Shown: positions 9,916-18,582 of the stretch, piece by piece | Position numbering within the stretch: position 1 is the stretch's first letter | How the letters are laid out: the number at the start of each line of letters is the position of its first letter | Source: Candidatus Rifleibacteriota bacterium | GTDB lineage: Bacteria > Muiribacteriota > Ozemobacteria > Ozemobacterales > Ozemobacteraceae | Length of the DNA stretch: 64,000 bases | Direction: 5' to 3' | Assembly: GCA_015233565.1 (NCBI GenBank) | Contig: JADFXM010000003.1 | Span: 62,001-126,000 of the forward strand | Translations under genes and position numbers: made by a program | The notes under the pieces: model-generated | The model's input: only the letters and a program-made list of their open reading frames with translations | The model's database searches: none | What the model was told of the DNA's origin: nothing

Positions 9916-10812
9916 ATGCTAAGAAGAGTTGATTTAAAAGTCGGTGATGAATTTGAAGACGCTTTGCTTGCATTGGCTAATCGTTTGGAAATTCAAACTT
10001 TTTCAAGCCCGTGTATTGTTGATTGCCCTGGTGGTGAAGAAGACTTCGAATTTACAGGGGAAACAGTTGTTAGTTTTATCTACTCAACTGTTGAAAAAGA
10101 TTCACATGAGATTGAGCGACAGTTAGATGAATGGCTGAAATCGGAGTCTCCGGATTCGGAAAAAACTGTAATTGATTACGGTGATAACGAAGATTGGATG
10201 GCAAATTTTCGGGCATATTTCAGACCAATTCAAGTGTCGGACAAAATAATTATCCGACCACCCTGGCAAGAACCTCTTGAAAACGAGCAAAACGCAACTG
10301 TGATCTTAATTGATCCAGGAATGGCATTTGGCACCGGGACACATGAAAGCACACGTTTATGCTTGAGATTAATGGAAAATATCAACCTCAGCGGCTGCAA
10401 AATTGTGGATCTTGGTGCCGGAAGCGGAATTCTTTCTTTCGCTCTTCTTAAAATGGGTGCAAAGGAAGTCTATGCAATTGAAATAGATGGTCCTGCTGTT
10501 GAGAACCTCCGAAAAAATGCCAAATTGAACGCTATTTCATCTGGCTTGGAAATTTATTGCAAAGATTTAGCCTCCTTCAAATCAGGTGGCAAATTTGATG
10601 GCTTAACCGCGAATATTTCTTCACCAATTATTTTGGCTAACCTGCAATTGATCATCGATCTGGTAAAAGATAATGGTTGGTTCATTTTCTCAGGAATAAA
10701 TTCTCCAAATGCACTATCAATGAGAGAGGCTTTTTCAAAACATCCGTTACTAATGATTAAAGAACTGACTGAAGGGGAGTGGCACGGTTTTTTGGTTGAG
10801 AAAAAGGAATAA
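9916..10812 (+). CDS. prmA: ribosomal protein L11 methyltransferase
   Basis: A 298-residue PrmA, which methylates ribosomal protein L11 using S-adenosylmethionine. The C-terminal Rossmann methyltransferase domain carries the SAM-binding VDLGAGSGIL, preceded by the PrmA-typical PGMAFGTGTHEST segment. The N-terminal part (residues 1-110) is the substrate-recognition domain, whose sequence is more divergent. TAGGAATTA lies before the ATG. The gene follows a 227-base gap with no recognised feature and is 34 bases upstream of a peroxiredoxin gene, probably in one transcript. Confidence 0.93.
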   Translation: MLRRVDLKVGDEFEDALLALANRLEIQTFSSPCIVDCPGGEEDFEFTGETVVSFIYSTVEKDSHEIERQLDEWLKSESPDSEKTVIDYGDNEDWMANFRAYFRPIQVSDKIIIRPPWQEPLENEQNATVILIDPGMAFGTGTHESTRLCLRLMENINLSGCKIVDLGAGSGILSFALLKMGAKEVYAIEIDGPAVENLRKNAKLNAISSGLEIYCKDLASFKSGGKFDGLTANISSPIILANLQLIIDLVKDNGWFIFSGINSPNALSMREAFSKHPLLMIKELTEGEWHGFLVEKKE

Positions 10813-10846
10813 ACTTCTTTTGCAAAAAGAGGTGAAAAGAGGAAAA

Positions 10847-11347
10847 ATGTCAAAAAAACTTGCGATCGGAGATAAAGCCCCGATTTTTTCGGGAACTGAT
10901 AAAAAAGGTAAGTTCATCACTACCGAGGATTTCCTTGGGAAAAAGAATTTGGTTCTCTTTTTCTATTACGCAGATGGCTCACCAATCTGCACTAAAGAGG
11001 CTTGCGCTTTTAGAGATACTTATTCAGAATTTGCCGTGATGGGTGCCATTTTGATGGGTATTAGTTCTGATTCCGTTGAATCACATCGTTTATTTTCAGA
11101 TGAGAACCACTTGCCTTTTATACTTATCAGTGACTCTACCGGAGGAATTCAAGAGATGTTCGGGCTTTCCAAAACCCTTGGGTTAATTCCAGAAAGGGCG
11201 ACTTTTGTAATAGACAAAGAGGGAATAATCAGGCACATCTTTAGCTCTCAATTATCTGCGCAGAGACACGTAGAAGAAGCCCTTAGAGGTTTGCGTGAGA
11301 TCCAAAACGATGAGGTTATTAAACTCCAGAAAAATAATATGGGTTAA
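10847..11347 (+). CDS. bcp: peroxiredoxin, Bcp/PrxQ type
   Basis: A 166-residue thiol peroxidase of the AhpC/TSA superfamily that reduces hydroperoxides. The active-site region reads SPICTKEAC: the first cysteine is the peroxidatic one, and the second, five residues later, is where PrxQ enzymes keep the resolving cysteine. The usual TPGC is changed to SPIC but the key cysteine is kept. The start is ATG 10847 behind AAGAGG; an upstream in-frame start at 10796 would overlap prmA and adds a non-conserved lysine-rich stretch. Its location after prmA has no clear functional meaning. Confidence 0.9.
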   Translation: MSKKLAIGDKAPIFSGTDKKGKFITTEDFLGKKNLVLFFYYADGSPICTKEACAFRDTYSEFAVMGAILMGISSDSVESHRLFSDENHLPFILISDSTGGIQEMFGLSKTLGLIPERATFVIDKEGIIRHIFSSQLSAQRHVEEALRGLREIQNDEVIKLQKNNMG

Positions 11348-11377
11348 TTTGAACTGAAACTTTTTTCTCTGATTTCT

Positions 11378-12958
11378 TCAATACGCCCTTTTCAATAAAC
11401 TTCCTGGGAAGTAATGTGCGAGAATTTGGTTGAATTTAAAACCCCGTTTTGCCATGTTTTGTGCTCCGGTTTGGCACATTCCGACTCCGTGTCCCCAACC
11501 AGCTCCCAGAAAATCTGCACCATTAATGAAACCTGCGGAATTTTTTTTCCAGGAGACAATAAAACAAGCGCTTCTTAGTCCTCCAAAAAGCTTTCTAATT
11601 GCCAATTCCTTTATGACCGTTTTCTGTTCATTTTCTCCAAAAACGGTTATACTGTATAACCTTCCGGAAGGGCCCCTTTTGAAGTTGCTGATGTCACTAA
11701 TTTTCCCCACTCCTGCCTTCTTTTCAACTTCCTGCCAATCGTTTGCTCCAAGCGTTTTTTTCCATCTGAATTTATCACCGCCTTCTGAGCCTGCATCGGC
11801 ACAATAGCAATCAGGGGGGAATCTGATGTATGAAGCTAGATCAGCTTCTTTGGTCAAATCTAAAGAAGTTTGATGTAATGTATCCCATACTCCTGCCAAA
11901 ATAGGATTTTGGGAACATGTCCATACCAGATAATTGGGTTCTCCATGACCTCCGCAGTTGGCAGCATAAACAGCATCAACAACATCGCCATTTTTGTCAT
12001 ATAACATGATTCCTTTTGTAGGCGCTATTTTCTGTTTCATTTGAGGAGTTTCAGGGCGTTCTCCGGCGAATACCTGACAGTGTTGTTCAGCGCAACAATC
12101 AAATCCTTCATTGTAATGGGACAGACTTATTTTTCCAAAAATTTCCCCTCGTGCTGCCACTGCTTGTGCTTGAAGAGCTGCTAAATCAGCTTTTGAAGAA
12201 ATTTCGGAAGGTACAACTCCTGCCAATAGGGATTCTAGATCTGTATGGAGAATGCAATCGATGGAATCCTGAGCTCCCCAAACGATTTTCATCTTCCCGG
12301 CAAAGATTCTGTTTTCAAAACCATGCCAGGAATACCCTTTTGCATATTCAACTTTTTCAAGCTTGATCTGTGCTCTGGGAATTACCTCTAGTGCCCCTTT
12401 TCCTATCCCAATTCGCTTGCCGTTGACTCGTAATTCTATTACTCCCGAAGATGGTGTAATGACTTCTTCAAAGACCCAATTGGATATTGCTTCAGCTGCG
12501 AGAGTATCGGCTAATTTCTGCGCCGGTTCTTTCTGATTAAAAACACCAACTCCAATGAAACAAACTCTGCCGTCGTAGGAAATTGTAACTCCATCTGGAG
12601 CATAGGAAGCTTTTCCAACTACTATTGTATGAATTTCTTTGCCGGTTTTTCGCCACTTTTCAAGCGCCTGGTCAAGTTTTTCCTTTTCTTTAAGCGCAAC
12701 GGATTCGACTATCACATGGAATTTCTTTACAGCCTTTCTACTTAAAGAAGAATTGATTATGCATTTGTCCTTAGATTTTAAGCGCCCACTTTTGCCTTCA
12801 AATTCCCAATTTCCGCCTTCTGGAACGGAAAAAGAAAATTTTCCTGAATAATCTGCTACCTTGACTTTAATCTCTGGAACCTTGGACTGCAGGCATAACG
12901 GAAAAAGAATGAGAAGAAGAAGAGATCCAGACAAAATATTGAATCTAAATTTGTTCAT
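11378..12958 (-). CDS. secreted SpoIID/LytB-domain protein
   Basis: A 526-residue protein with an N-terminal signal peptide (hydrophobic core LLLLILFPLCL) and a SpoIID/LytB domain in the C-terminal two thirds. The domain shows LLAGVVPSEI, AQAVAARG near the middle, and GWGHGVGMCQTGAQNMA followed by ILAHYFPG at the end. SpoIID of spore-formers is a lytic transglycosylase cutting peptidoglycan; the family is also common in non-spore-forming diderms. About 200 residues before it are unassigned. The start is ATG 12958, with GGGGTG six bases ahead, rather than the GTG at 12967. A perfect TATAAT on this strand at 13048-13053 could be its -10, but no good -35 is visible. It converges on the peroxiredoxin gene. 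Confidence 0.85.
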   Translation of the reverse strand: MNKFRFNILSGSLLLLILFPLCLQSKVPEIKVKVADYSGKFSFSVPEGGNWEFEGKSGRLKSKDKCIINSSLSRKAVKKFHVIVESVALKEKEKLDQALEKWRKTGKEIHTIVVGKASYAPDGVTISYDGRVCFIGVGVFNQKEPAQKLADTLAAEAISNWVFEEVITPSSGVIELRVNGKRIGIGKGALEVIPRAQIKLEKVEYAKGYSWHGFENRIFAGKMKIVWGAQDSIDCILHTDLESLLAGVVPSEISSKADLAALQAQAVAARGEIFGKISLSHYNEGFDCCAEQHCQVFAGERPETPQMKQKIAPTKGIMLYDKNGDVVDAVYAANCGGHGEPNYLVWTCSQNPILAGVWDTLHQTSLDLTKEADLASYIRFPPDCYCADAGSEGGDKFRWKKTLGANDWQEVEKKAGVGKISDISNFKRGPSGRLYSITVFGENEQKTVIKELAIRKLFGGLRSACFIVSWKKNSAGFINGADFLGAGWGHGVGMCQTGAQNMAKRGFKFNQILAHYFPGSLLKRAY

Positions 12959-13580
12959 TTGTTTCACCCCATGGACTTAATCGATGAGATTGTAATCCCA
13001 AGTTGCATTCCAAAAACGATTTTTCATTCATAAAATGCTTGTTCGATATTATAACTGTAATGTAAAAAAATTACATTTTTTTAACGTGAACTGTTGTGAC
13101 ATTTTTTTTCAAGAAACAAAGTCTAGATTATTTCTAAACAGCAATTCTAGGTAAAATTCTTTCTTTTAGTTATAAAAAAACTATTGGCAATTCCGATGAT
13201 TGTTCCTTCCCAAGCTTTCAATCCTCCTCAGACAATTCTTTAAAAGTTCGAAGATGATTAGAAATAACCATTAATATGATCAAAACCGAGTATTTCACTC
13301 GGATTTAAATGTTTGTATAAGTGTTAATTACTAAATTATATTTTCATCATCTGTGGTTGCGTTTACATCTCTGGCCAAGACCCAATTGAAGGCAAAATTT
13401 ACCCCAAAAGAATCCTCTTTTACGGACAGAATAATTGTTAGAGATGTCAATGATGTATGCGGCAAAAAATATCTTTTCCGAATCTGGCGAATTGCTCTTT
13501 GCAAAAACGAGCAAAAACTAATTTCAAAGAACGAAAGGATTACTATTGTGCTCAACAAAGCTAAAACACTAAAGAGTTAC

Positions 13581-13791
13581 AAATTCAGACATCCCAATCT
13601 CGGGGATTTAGATTTGATACCATTTTTTCGATTGATGAATTGCCAACTTGCTTTGGAAGGAATCTTCTGATTTAGTTTTATGTAAGTTGGTCTCAGGATA
13701 AAATCCAACCGAAAAGTATTCCAAAATCAGAAAACTACCTTTTGAAGCCCTTTTCCGAGAAAACGCAAACTATCGATACCAGGAATTCTGA
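13581..13791 (+). repeat. dispersed ~210-bp repeat, copy A
   Basis: This stretch aligns end to end, in the same orientation, with 62855-63064. I count about 23 differences including one single-base gap, so roughly nine in ten positions agree. Similarity begins abruptly at AAATTCAG and ends after CAGGAATTCTGA. No frame stays open in both copies: the gap breaks the only long plus frame and stops interrupt the minus frame. It is therefore a non-coding repeat or a decayed gene fragment. Copy A lies immediately left of the foreign-looking block. Confidence 0.85.
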
Positions 13792-13838
13792 CTTTTAATA
13801 GTGATCATAATTTTTCACAATTTCTTCACGAGTCCAAA

Positions 13839-13984
13839 CGCTGAGCTGTGCAGGCTCGATGACAAAAGACCTTCGTTTTCGCGATGGCTAATCGCCACCC
13901 TCGCCCGAACAGTCGCTCAAGCAGGAATGGGCTGCGACATCCGTCGACACCAGCCGTGAACACCCCATTCTGCACAGCTCGGCG
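13839..13984. repeat. 146-bp G+C-rich element bounded by 15-bp inverted repeats
   Basis: The arms at 13839-13853 and 13970-13984 are inverted copies matching at 14 of 15 positions (core CTGAGCTGTGCAG and its complement). Inside are smaller stems: GCGAT/ATCGC at about 13880-13895, and a nested GGCTG-CGAC/GTCG-CAGCC at about 13930-13954. The element is ORF-free and sits just upstream of pfkA. It could be a structured RNA, a palindromic repeat or an element end. It does not show the GTTRRRY core sites of an integron attC site. Confidence 0.6.
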
Positions 13985-14055
13985 TCGGCATAAGTGCTAT
14001 TTTTCCTGTTCTCTTTCTAGGAAAGATTCTATTTATATTCAAAGGGAGTGAAAAT

Positions 14056-15027
14056 GTGAAACGTATTGCCATATTGACCAGCGGAGGCGATGCTCCTGGA
14101 ATGAATGCTGCAATACGAGCCGTTGTGCGGTTCGGAATAGATAAAGGCTGGGATGTGTTTGGAGTCCGAAAGGGGTTTTCAGGTTTGATCTCAGGTGACA
14201 TTGTTCCCTTACAGGTCCTGGATGTTGGCGGAATCATTCAACAAGGTGGTACCATGCTTGGAAGTGCGCGTTGCCACGAATTTGAGACTGCTGATGGGCA
14301 AATGAAGGCCCTGTCCCAGCTAATACGACACGAACTTGAAGCACTGATTGTTATCGGTGGTAACGGCTCGCAGGCAGGCGCTTACGCATTGTCCCAGTTA
14401 GGTTTTTCGATTGTTGGAGTGGCATCAACTATCGATAATGATCTGTATGGTTCTGATATCTCCATTGGAGTGGATACGGCTTTGAACGTTTCTTTGGAGG
14501 CTATGGACCGGCTGAAGGTCACTGCCTCCTCTCACCATCGAGCATTTCTTGTTGAGGTGATGGGTCGGAAATGTGGATATCTGGCCCTTATGGCTGGCAT
14601 CGCGGGTGGGGCTGAGGTGGTAATTATTCCCGAAGTAGAGACAGACCCGGAGACCGCGGCAACGGAATTGCGAGCTGCTTACGACAAGGGCAAAGCGTCC
14701 GCCATCATGGTGGTTGCAGAAGGTGCTCGCTATAATGCAGAAGAAATGGCGCAATACTTTCAAATGCACGGGGAACGATTGGGCTTCGAGCTACGGGTAA
14801 CCAAACTAGGATATGTGCAACGGGGGGGCGCACCTGGTTCTTTTGACCGCTTGTTAGGCACCCGCCTTGGTGCCGAAGCAACGGAGCAACTTGCCAGGGG
14901 TAAGCATGGAGTGCTGGTTGGCCATCTCAAAGGTGAGATCGCAATCACTCCGCTTGCCGAAGTTGTAGCTAACAAGAAGGTGTTGGATTTGAATCTTCTG
15001 AAACTTGCACGAGTGTTGGCAGGATAA
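14056..15027 (+). CDS. pfkA: 6-phosphofructokinase
   Basis: A 323-residue group A phosphofructokinase, which phosphorylates fructose 6-phosphate in glycolysis. It shows the nucleotide-binding ILTSGGDAPGMNAAIR, the catalytic TIDND with Asp127, MGRKCG and the QRGGAP segment. Gly104 follows the ATP-type pattern rather than the Asp of PPi-dependent enzymes. Position 103, an aspartate in the E. coli enzyme (GGDGS), is asparagine here (GGNGS). The start is GTG 14056 behind AAAGGGA; the ATG at 14054 runs straight into a stop. Codon use is clearly unlike the AT-rich neighbours. A 142-base gap separates it from ctfA, so separate transcription is possible. Confidence 0.92.
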   Translation: MKRIAILTSGGDAPGMNAAIRAVVRFGIDKGWDVFGVRKGFSGLISGDIVPLQVLDVGGIIQQGGTMLGSARCHEFETADGQMKALSQLIRHELEALIVIGGNGSQAGAYALSQLGFSIVGVASTIDNDLYGSDISIGVDTALNVSLEAMDRLKVTASSHHRAFLVEVMGRKCGYLALMAGIAGGAEVVIIPEVETDPETAATELRAAYDKGKASAIMVVAEGARYNAEEMAQYFQMHGERLGFELRVTKLGYVQRGGAPGSFDRLLGTRLGAEATEQLARGKHGVLVGHLKGEIAITPLAEVVANKKVLDLNLLKLARVLAG

Positions 15028-15169
15028 AGCGAAAGTTTAGGAGAAGCCCAACTATTTGAGCCTGTGCAGGTTGTGATGGAAGCGATTTCTCAAACAAGCG
15101 CTTTGCGCAATTGATTCCGTAGATCAATCCGTCAAATATCAATTTGAAATAAAGACAAAGGAGTGTCCG

Positions 15170-15853
15170 ATGCTCGTAAAACCTATTATATCCGCGGCGA
15201 ATGCAGCCGGAAAGATCAAAGAGGGGGACTCGCTTATGGTGGGTGGCTTCATGGCCTGCGGTTCCCCGCATACCATCATTTTTTCCTTGAAAGAAATGGG
15301 AACGAAGAACCTGATTTTGATTTGCAATGACACCGCTGATCACGATTTCAAGACCGGAAAAATCACTGGCGTGGCGCATTTGGTTCAAACCAAACAGTTC
15401 AAGAAGATTATTGCCAGTCACATAGGAGCAAACCAAGAAACTCAACGACAGATGAACGCTAGGGAGACAGAAGTCGAACTGGTTCCGCAAGGAACGCTGG
15501 CCGAACAGATTCGGGCGGGTGGCGCGGGTCTAGGTGGTTTTCTTACAGCCACTGGTGTGGGCACAGAGGTGGCGAACCACAAGCAGATCATTCTGGTTGC
15601 TCACAGGCCTTATTTGCTTGAGCTTCCCCTTAAAGCAGACGTAGCGATCATCAAGGCCAAGAAGGCGGATAAAGCTGGAAATCTGGTCTTCAATGGAACT
15701 GCCCGGAATTTCAATCCCCTTATGGCAACCGCAGCAGCACTTGTTATCGCTGAGGTGGAGGAGATCGTCGAGACTGGGGAGATCGATCCCAATGATGTCC
15801 ATACCCCCTCAATCTTCGTGGACTATCTAGTCAAAGCTGAAAAAATCGAGTAG
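15170..15853 (+). CDS. ctfA: acetoacetyl-CoA:acetate/butyrate CoA-transferase subunit A
   Basis: A 227-residue alpha subunit of a class I CoA-transferase (CtfA/AtoD/ScoA group). The N-terminal GGFMACGSPH loop and the later GGFLTATGVGTEV match the family. With the beta subunit it would move CoA from acetoacetyl-CoA to acetate or butyrate, giving acetoacetate. AAGGAG precedes the ATG. It is the first gene of a tight set with ctfB (12 bases downstream), thiolase and adc. Succinate (ScoA-type) or short fatty acids are alternative acceptors or donors, but the adjacent acetoacetate decarboxylase favours the acetone-pathway role. Confidence 0.9.
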   Translation: MLVKPIISAANAAGKIKEGDSLMVGGFMACGSPHTIIFSLKEMGTKNLILICNDTADHDFKTGKITGVAHLVQTKQFKKIIASHIGANQETQRQMNARETEVELVPQGTLAEQIRAGGAGLGGFLTATGVGTEVANHKQIILVAHRPYLLELPLKADVAIIKAKKADKAGNLVFNGTARNFNPLMATAAALVIAEVEEIVETGEIDPNDVHTPSIFVDYLVKAEKIE

Positions 15854-15865
15854 CAAGGAGAAACT

Positions 15866-16555
15866 ATGGAATACGTTGCTAATAAGGAAGTTATCGCCAA
15901 GCGCATCGCTCGCATATTCAAATCTGGCGAAGTGGTAAATCTGGGAATCGGGCTTCCCACTCAGGTGGGAAAATACCTGACACAAGATGTCAACATTGTT
16001 CTTCAATCCGAGAATGGCATTATGGGTCTTGGCCCCGCTCCCGTAACAGGTAGTGAGGACAGAGATCTTACAGATGCAGGTGGCTCACCGGCAAGCATCC
16101 GAACCGGTGGGTGCTTCTTCGATTCTGCCGTGAGTTTTAGTATCATTCGGGGTGGTCACGTGGATTACACAGTTCTGGGGGTTCTTGAAGTGGATCAGGA
16201 AGGCAACCTTGCCAATTACATGGTGCCGGGGAAAATGGTGCCAGGCATGGGCGGGGCCATGGACCTCTCCACCGGCGCACGGGTAGTCATTGCGGCTACT
16301 CTGCACTTTCAGCCATCCGGGGCTTCACGGATGAAACGCCGTTGTACCCTGCCTATCACTGCCGTACATGAAGTAAATACTGTCGTAACAGATTTGGGAG
16401 TTTTTGAGGTTCTGGGAGGTCGGTTTCACCTTGCGGAATGTTTTACACCATACACCCCTGAGTGGATTCAGAAAAACACTGATGCCGACATCATCGTAAA
16501 GAATGATTGTCGTATTGTAACAATAGATTTACCACCCAAGAAGGAAACACTATGA
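15866..16555 (+). CDS. ctfB: acetoacetyl-CoA:acetate/butyrate CoA-transferase subunit B
   Basis: A 229-residue beta subunit carrying the catalytic glutamate, Glu49 in the SENGIMGLGP motif, which forms the enzyme-CoA thioester. GLPTQVGKYL before it and GGAMDLSTGA later are typical of the family. CAAGGAG is well placed before the ATG. Its stop overlaps the thiolase start by four bases (ATGA), so the two are translationally coupled. The protein is full length. Confidence 0.93.
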   Translation: MEYVANKEVIAKRIARIFKSGEVVNLGIGLPTQVGKYLTQDVNIVLQSENGIMGLGPAPVTGSEDRDLTDAGGSPASIRTGGCFFDSAVSFSIIRGGHVDYTVLGVLEVDQEGNLANYMVPGKMVPGMGGAMDLSTGARVVIAATLHFQPSGASRMKRRCTLPITAVHEVNTVVTDLGVFEVLGGRFHLAECFTPYTPEWIQKNTDADIIVKNDCRIVTIDLPPKKETL

Positions 16556-17814
16556 GTACAACAAGTATCATTGGGGCATTCAATACTAAATTTGGTTCTT
16601 TCGTCACCCGCAATCATGAGACGGGAGAGATCACAGATCAAAAATCCATCTATGAACTTATTCTTGAGGCAGGGAAGGGAGCACTTCTGGATGCCGAGAT
16701 CAGTGGCAGAGATGTGGATGGTGTATGGCTCGGAAGCTTTGCTCCCGGGTTATTTGCTAATCAGGAGCACCTGGCTGCCTTTGCTACTGAGATCGATCCC
16801 GAGGGCTTTCGATTCAAGTCTATGACACGCTGTGAGGCTGCATGTGCTTCCGGTTCGGTAGCTCTTTACGATGCTCTTTATGCTGTGGAATCCGGCCGGA
16901 TAAACGTTGCGTTGGTGGTGGGTGTTGAGAAAATGCACCTTCTAGACACCAAAGGGGTGACCCATGCCCTCGCTACTTGTTCCTATTGGCCCGAAGAGGG
17001 TGCTAAGTCTATAAGCTTCCCGTTTCTTTTCGCACAATACGCAAAGTGCTACAAGGATCATTACAACCTGAGCGACAACGATTTTGAGCGCATGCTGGCC
17101 ACCGTATCAGCCTTGGCTTATCAAAATGGAGTGGAAAACCCTTTGGCACAGTTTGGCAAAGACGGTTGTTCGGATAAGTTGGGTCTTTTCACGGCTGATG
17201 CAATTCTGAAACTTCCCCCCGAAAAGAACCCGATCATTGCAGAGCCCTTGCGTCTCCACGATTGTTCACTGATAACCGATGGTGCTGCCGCGGTTGTAAT
17301 CATGAAAACTTCGGATGCACTGAAAACCGGGAAGAAGGTTGTGGAGATTAGTGGAATAGGACACGTAAACGAGCGCTTGCCAGTTTCTGTGCGTTCGAAT
17401 ATGTACGATCTCATGGCGGGGAAGGAGGCTGTAAAAAGAGCCTTCACCGAGGCGAAGATTATTATCGCCGATGTTGACCTTGTTGAGCTTCATGATTGCT
17501 TCACGATCAACCAACTCCTTTGCACCGAAGCTCTTGGACTATCCAAGGATGGTTGCGCAGGACACGATTATTTGGAAGGTCGCTTCACCCGTTCAGATTA
17601 TTCGTGCGCTGTGAATCTCTCCGGCGGACTTAAAGCGAAGGGACATCCTGTGGGCGCCACTGGCGTTTCCATGCATGCCCTGATCTATAAGCAACTTGTG
17701 GGTGACCCCATAGGCGCAACACTTTCCAGGAAGAAACCACTTGTGGGAGTCACCTTCAATGTTGGCGGCTCTGCAGTAACCAATTGTGTTTCGGTTTTGA
17801 AGCGTCGGAAGTAG
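16552..17814 (+). CDS. SCP2-type thiolase (acetyl-CoA acetyltransferase-like)
   Basis: A 420-residue thiolase of the SCP2/sterol-carrier type rather than the classic AtoB type. The nucleophilic Cys98 lies in CEAACASG. The HDCF motif (about 314-317) supplies the second reactive cysteine, as known for SCP2-type thiolases, and GHPVGATG holds the conserved histidine near 365. The classic C-terminal CxGGG motif is replaced by FNVGGSA, normal for this branch. Between ctfB and adc, the obvious reaction is condensation of two acetyl-CoA into acetoacetyl-CoA, but SCP2-type enzymes often act on other acyl-CoAs, so this is inferred from context. The start is ATG 16552 (AAGGAA upstream), overlapping ctfB by four bases. 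Confidence 0.88.
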   Translation: MSTTSIIGAFNTKFGSFVTRNHETGEITDQKSIYELILEAGKGALLDAEISGRDVDGVWLGSFAPGLFANQEHLAAFATEIDPEGFRFKSMTRCEAACASGSVALYDALYAVESGRINVALVVGVEKMHLLDTKGVTHALATCSYWPEEGAKSISFPFLFAQYAKCYKDHYNLSDNDFERMLATVSALAYQNGVENPLAQFGKDGCSDKLGLFTADAILKLPPEKNPIIAEPLRLHDCSLITDGAAAVVIMKTSDALKTGKKVVEISGIGHVNERLPVSVRSNMYDLMAGKEAVKRAFTEAKIIIADVDLVELHDCFTINQLLCTEALGLSKDGCAGHDYLEGRFTRSDYSCAVNLSGGLKAKGHPVGATGVSMHALIYKQLVGDPIGATLSRKKPLVGVTFNVGGSAVTNCVSVLKRRK

Positions 17815-17841
17815 AGACCAATTGAAATTTGGAGGAAAATC

Positions 17842-18582
17842 ATGAATATTTCGGATGTTAAAACAACTGCCTTCGCGATGCCGCTTACCAGTCCGGCATT
17901 TCCGCGTGGACCATACCATTTTATTAATCGTGAATTTCTGATCATTACCTATCGCACTGATTTGCAGGTGTTACGCGCTATGGTCCCCGAACCGCTGGAG
18001 ATTACAGAGCCACTTGTAAAGTTCGAATTCATACGCATGCCGGACTCCTCTGGTTATGGTGATTATACAGAATCCGGCCAGATCATTCCGGTAAGTTTTC
18101 GCGGTGTACAAGGTAACTATGTGCATGGAATGTATCTGAATAATCAACCGGCTATCGCAGGTGGGCGAGAGTTGTGGGGGTTTCCTAAGAAAAGTGCTTC
18201 GCCACAGCTCGAAGTTGAGAGCGATACTCTTGTTGGTACGCTCGACTATGGAAAAGTGCGTATTGCCACGGCAACAATGGGATTCAAACATAATCCTGCA
18301 GATCACTCAGTAGTGCAGGCCGGGCTTGCCATACCCAATTTCCTGTTGAAAATTATTCCCCACGTTGACGGTTCTATACGTATCTGCGAACTAGTACGTT
18401 ATTATATAACCCAGGTGACCCTCAAGGGAGCTTGGACGGGGCCAGCTTCCCTGGAACTCCACCCCCACGCGCTCGCACCAGTATTTGAGCTGCCGGTGCT
18501 CAAGGTACAGTCAGCCTTGCATTTTGTTGCAGATCTGACGCTCGATGTGGGGGAAGTCATTCACGATTATCTTTCATCATAA
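17842..18582 (+). CDS. adc: acetoacetate decarboxylase
   Basis: A 246-residue acetoacetate decarboxylase, which converts acetoacetate to acetone and CO2. The Schiff-base lysine and its neighbour lie in WGFPKKSA as Lys116-Lys117, equivalent to Lys115-Lys116 of the Clostridium acetobutylicum enzyme. The conserved GDYTESGQ segment is also present. TTGGAGG lies ahead of the ATG, 27 bases after the thiolase stop. Its last 26 bases overlap, tail to tail, the end of clpB on the other strand. Related decarboxylase-like proteins act on other keto acids, but the CoA-transferase and thiolase partners support acetone formation. Confidence 0.93.
   Translation: MNISDVKTTAFAMPLTSPAFPRGPYHFINREFLIITYRTDLQVLRAMVPEPLEITEPLVKFEFIRMPDSSGYGDYTESGQIIPVSFRGVQGNYVHGMYLNNQPAIAGGRELWGFPKKSASPQLEVESDTLVGTLDYGKVRIATATMGFKHNPADHSVVQAGLAIPNFLLKIIPHVDGSIRICELVRYYITQVTLKGAWTGPASLELHPHALAPVFELPVLKVQSALHFVADLTLDVGEVIHDYLSS

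Larger units (their letters stand above)
12959..14055. other. 1.1-kb intergenic region holding two repeat elements and an island boundary
   Basis: The right-hand genes change base composition here. From left to right it contains the leader region of the SpoIID-like gene, a 7-bp AT-rich stem followed by T6 (13059-13082), an AT-rich featureless part, one copy of a 211-bp repeat that recurs at 62.86 kb, and a G+C-rich inverted-repeat element (13839-13984). An open frame at 13353-13670 exists, but its 3' third is the repeat and it is not credible as a gene. The pfkA ribosome-binding site AAAGGGA is at 14041-14047. Confidence 0.7.
13830..18582 (+). mobile_element. putative horizontally acquired block with acetone-forming genes
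   Basis: From about 13.83 kb to the adc stop the DNA is visibly richer in G and C than either flank. Third codon positions are often G or C (GCC, CTG, GGC), while neighbouring genes favour A and T. The block carries pfkA, ctfA, ctfB, a thiolase and adc, all on the plus strand. The left end coincides with an inverted-repeat element next to a dispersed repeat; the right end fuses with the 3' end of clpB. No integrase, transposase or direct target duplication is visible, so the transfer mechanism is unknown and the island status is inferred from composition and layout. Confidence 0.6.

Noticed and set aside
13353..13670. 105-codon open frame in the gap before pfkA
   Set aside because: Its last third is the dispersed repeat, whose second copy has a frame-breaking gap. 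There is no ribosome-binding site and no family resemblance.
13839..13984. Integron attC site
   Set aside because: The inverted arms lack the GTTRRRY/RYYYAAC cores, and no integron integrase is in the window.
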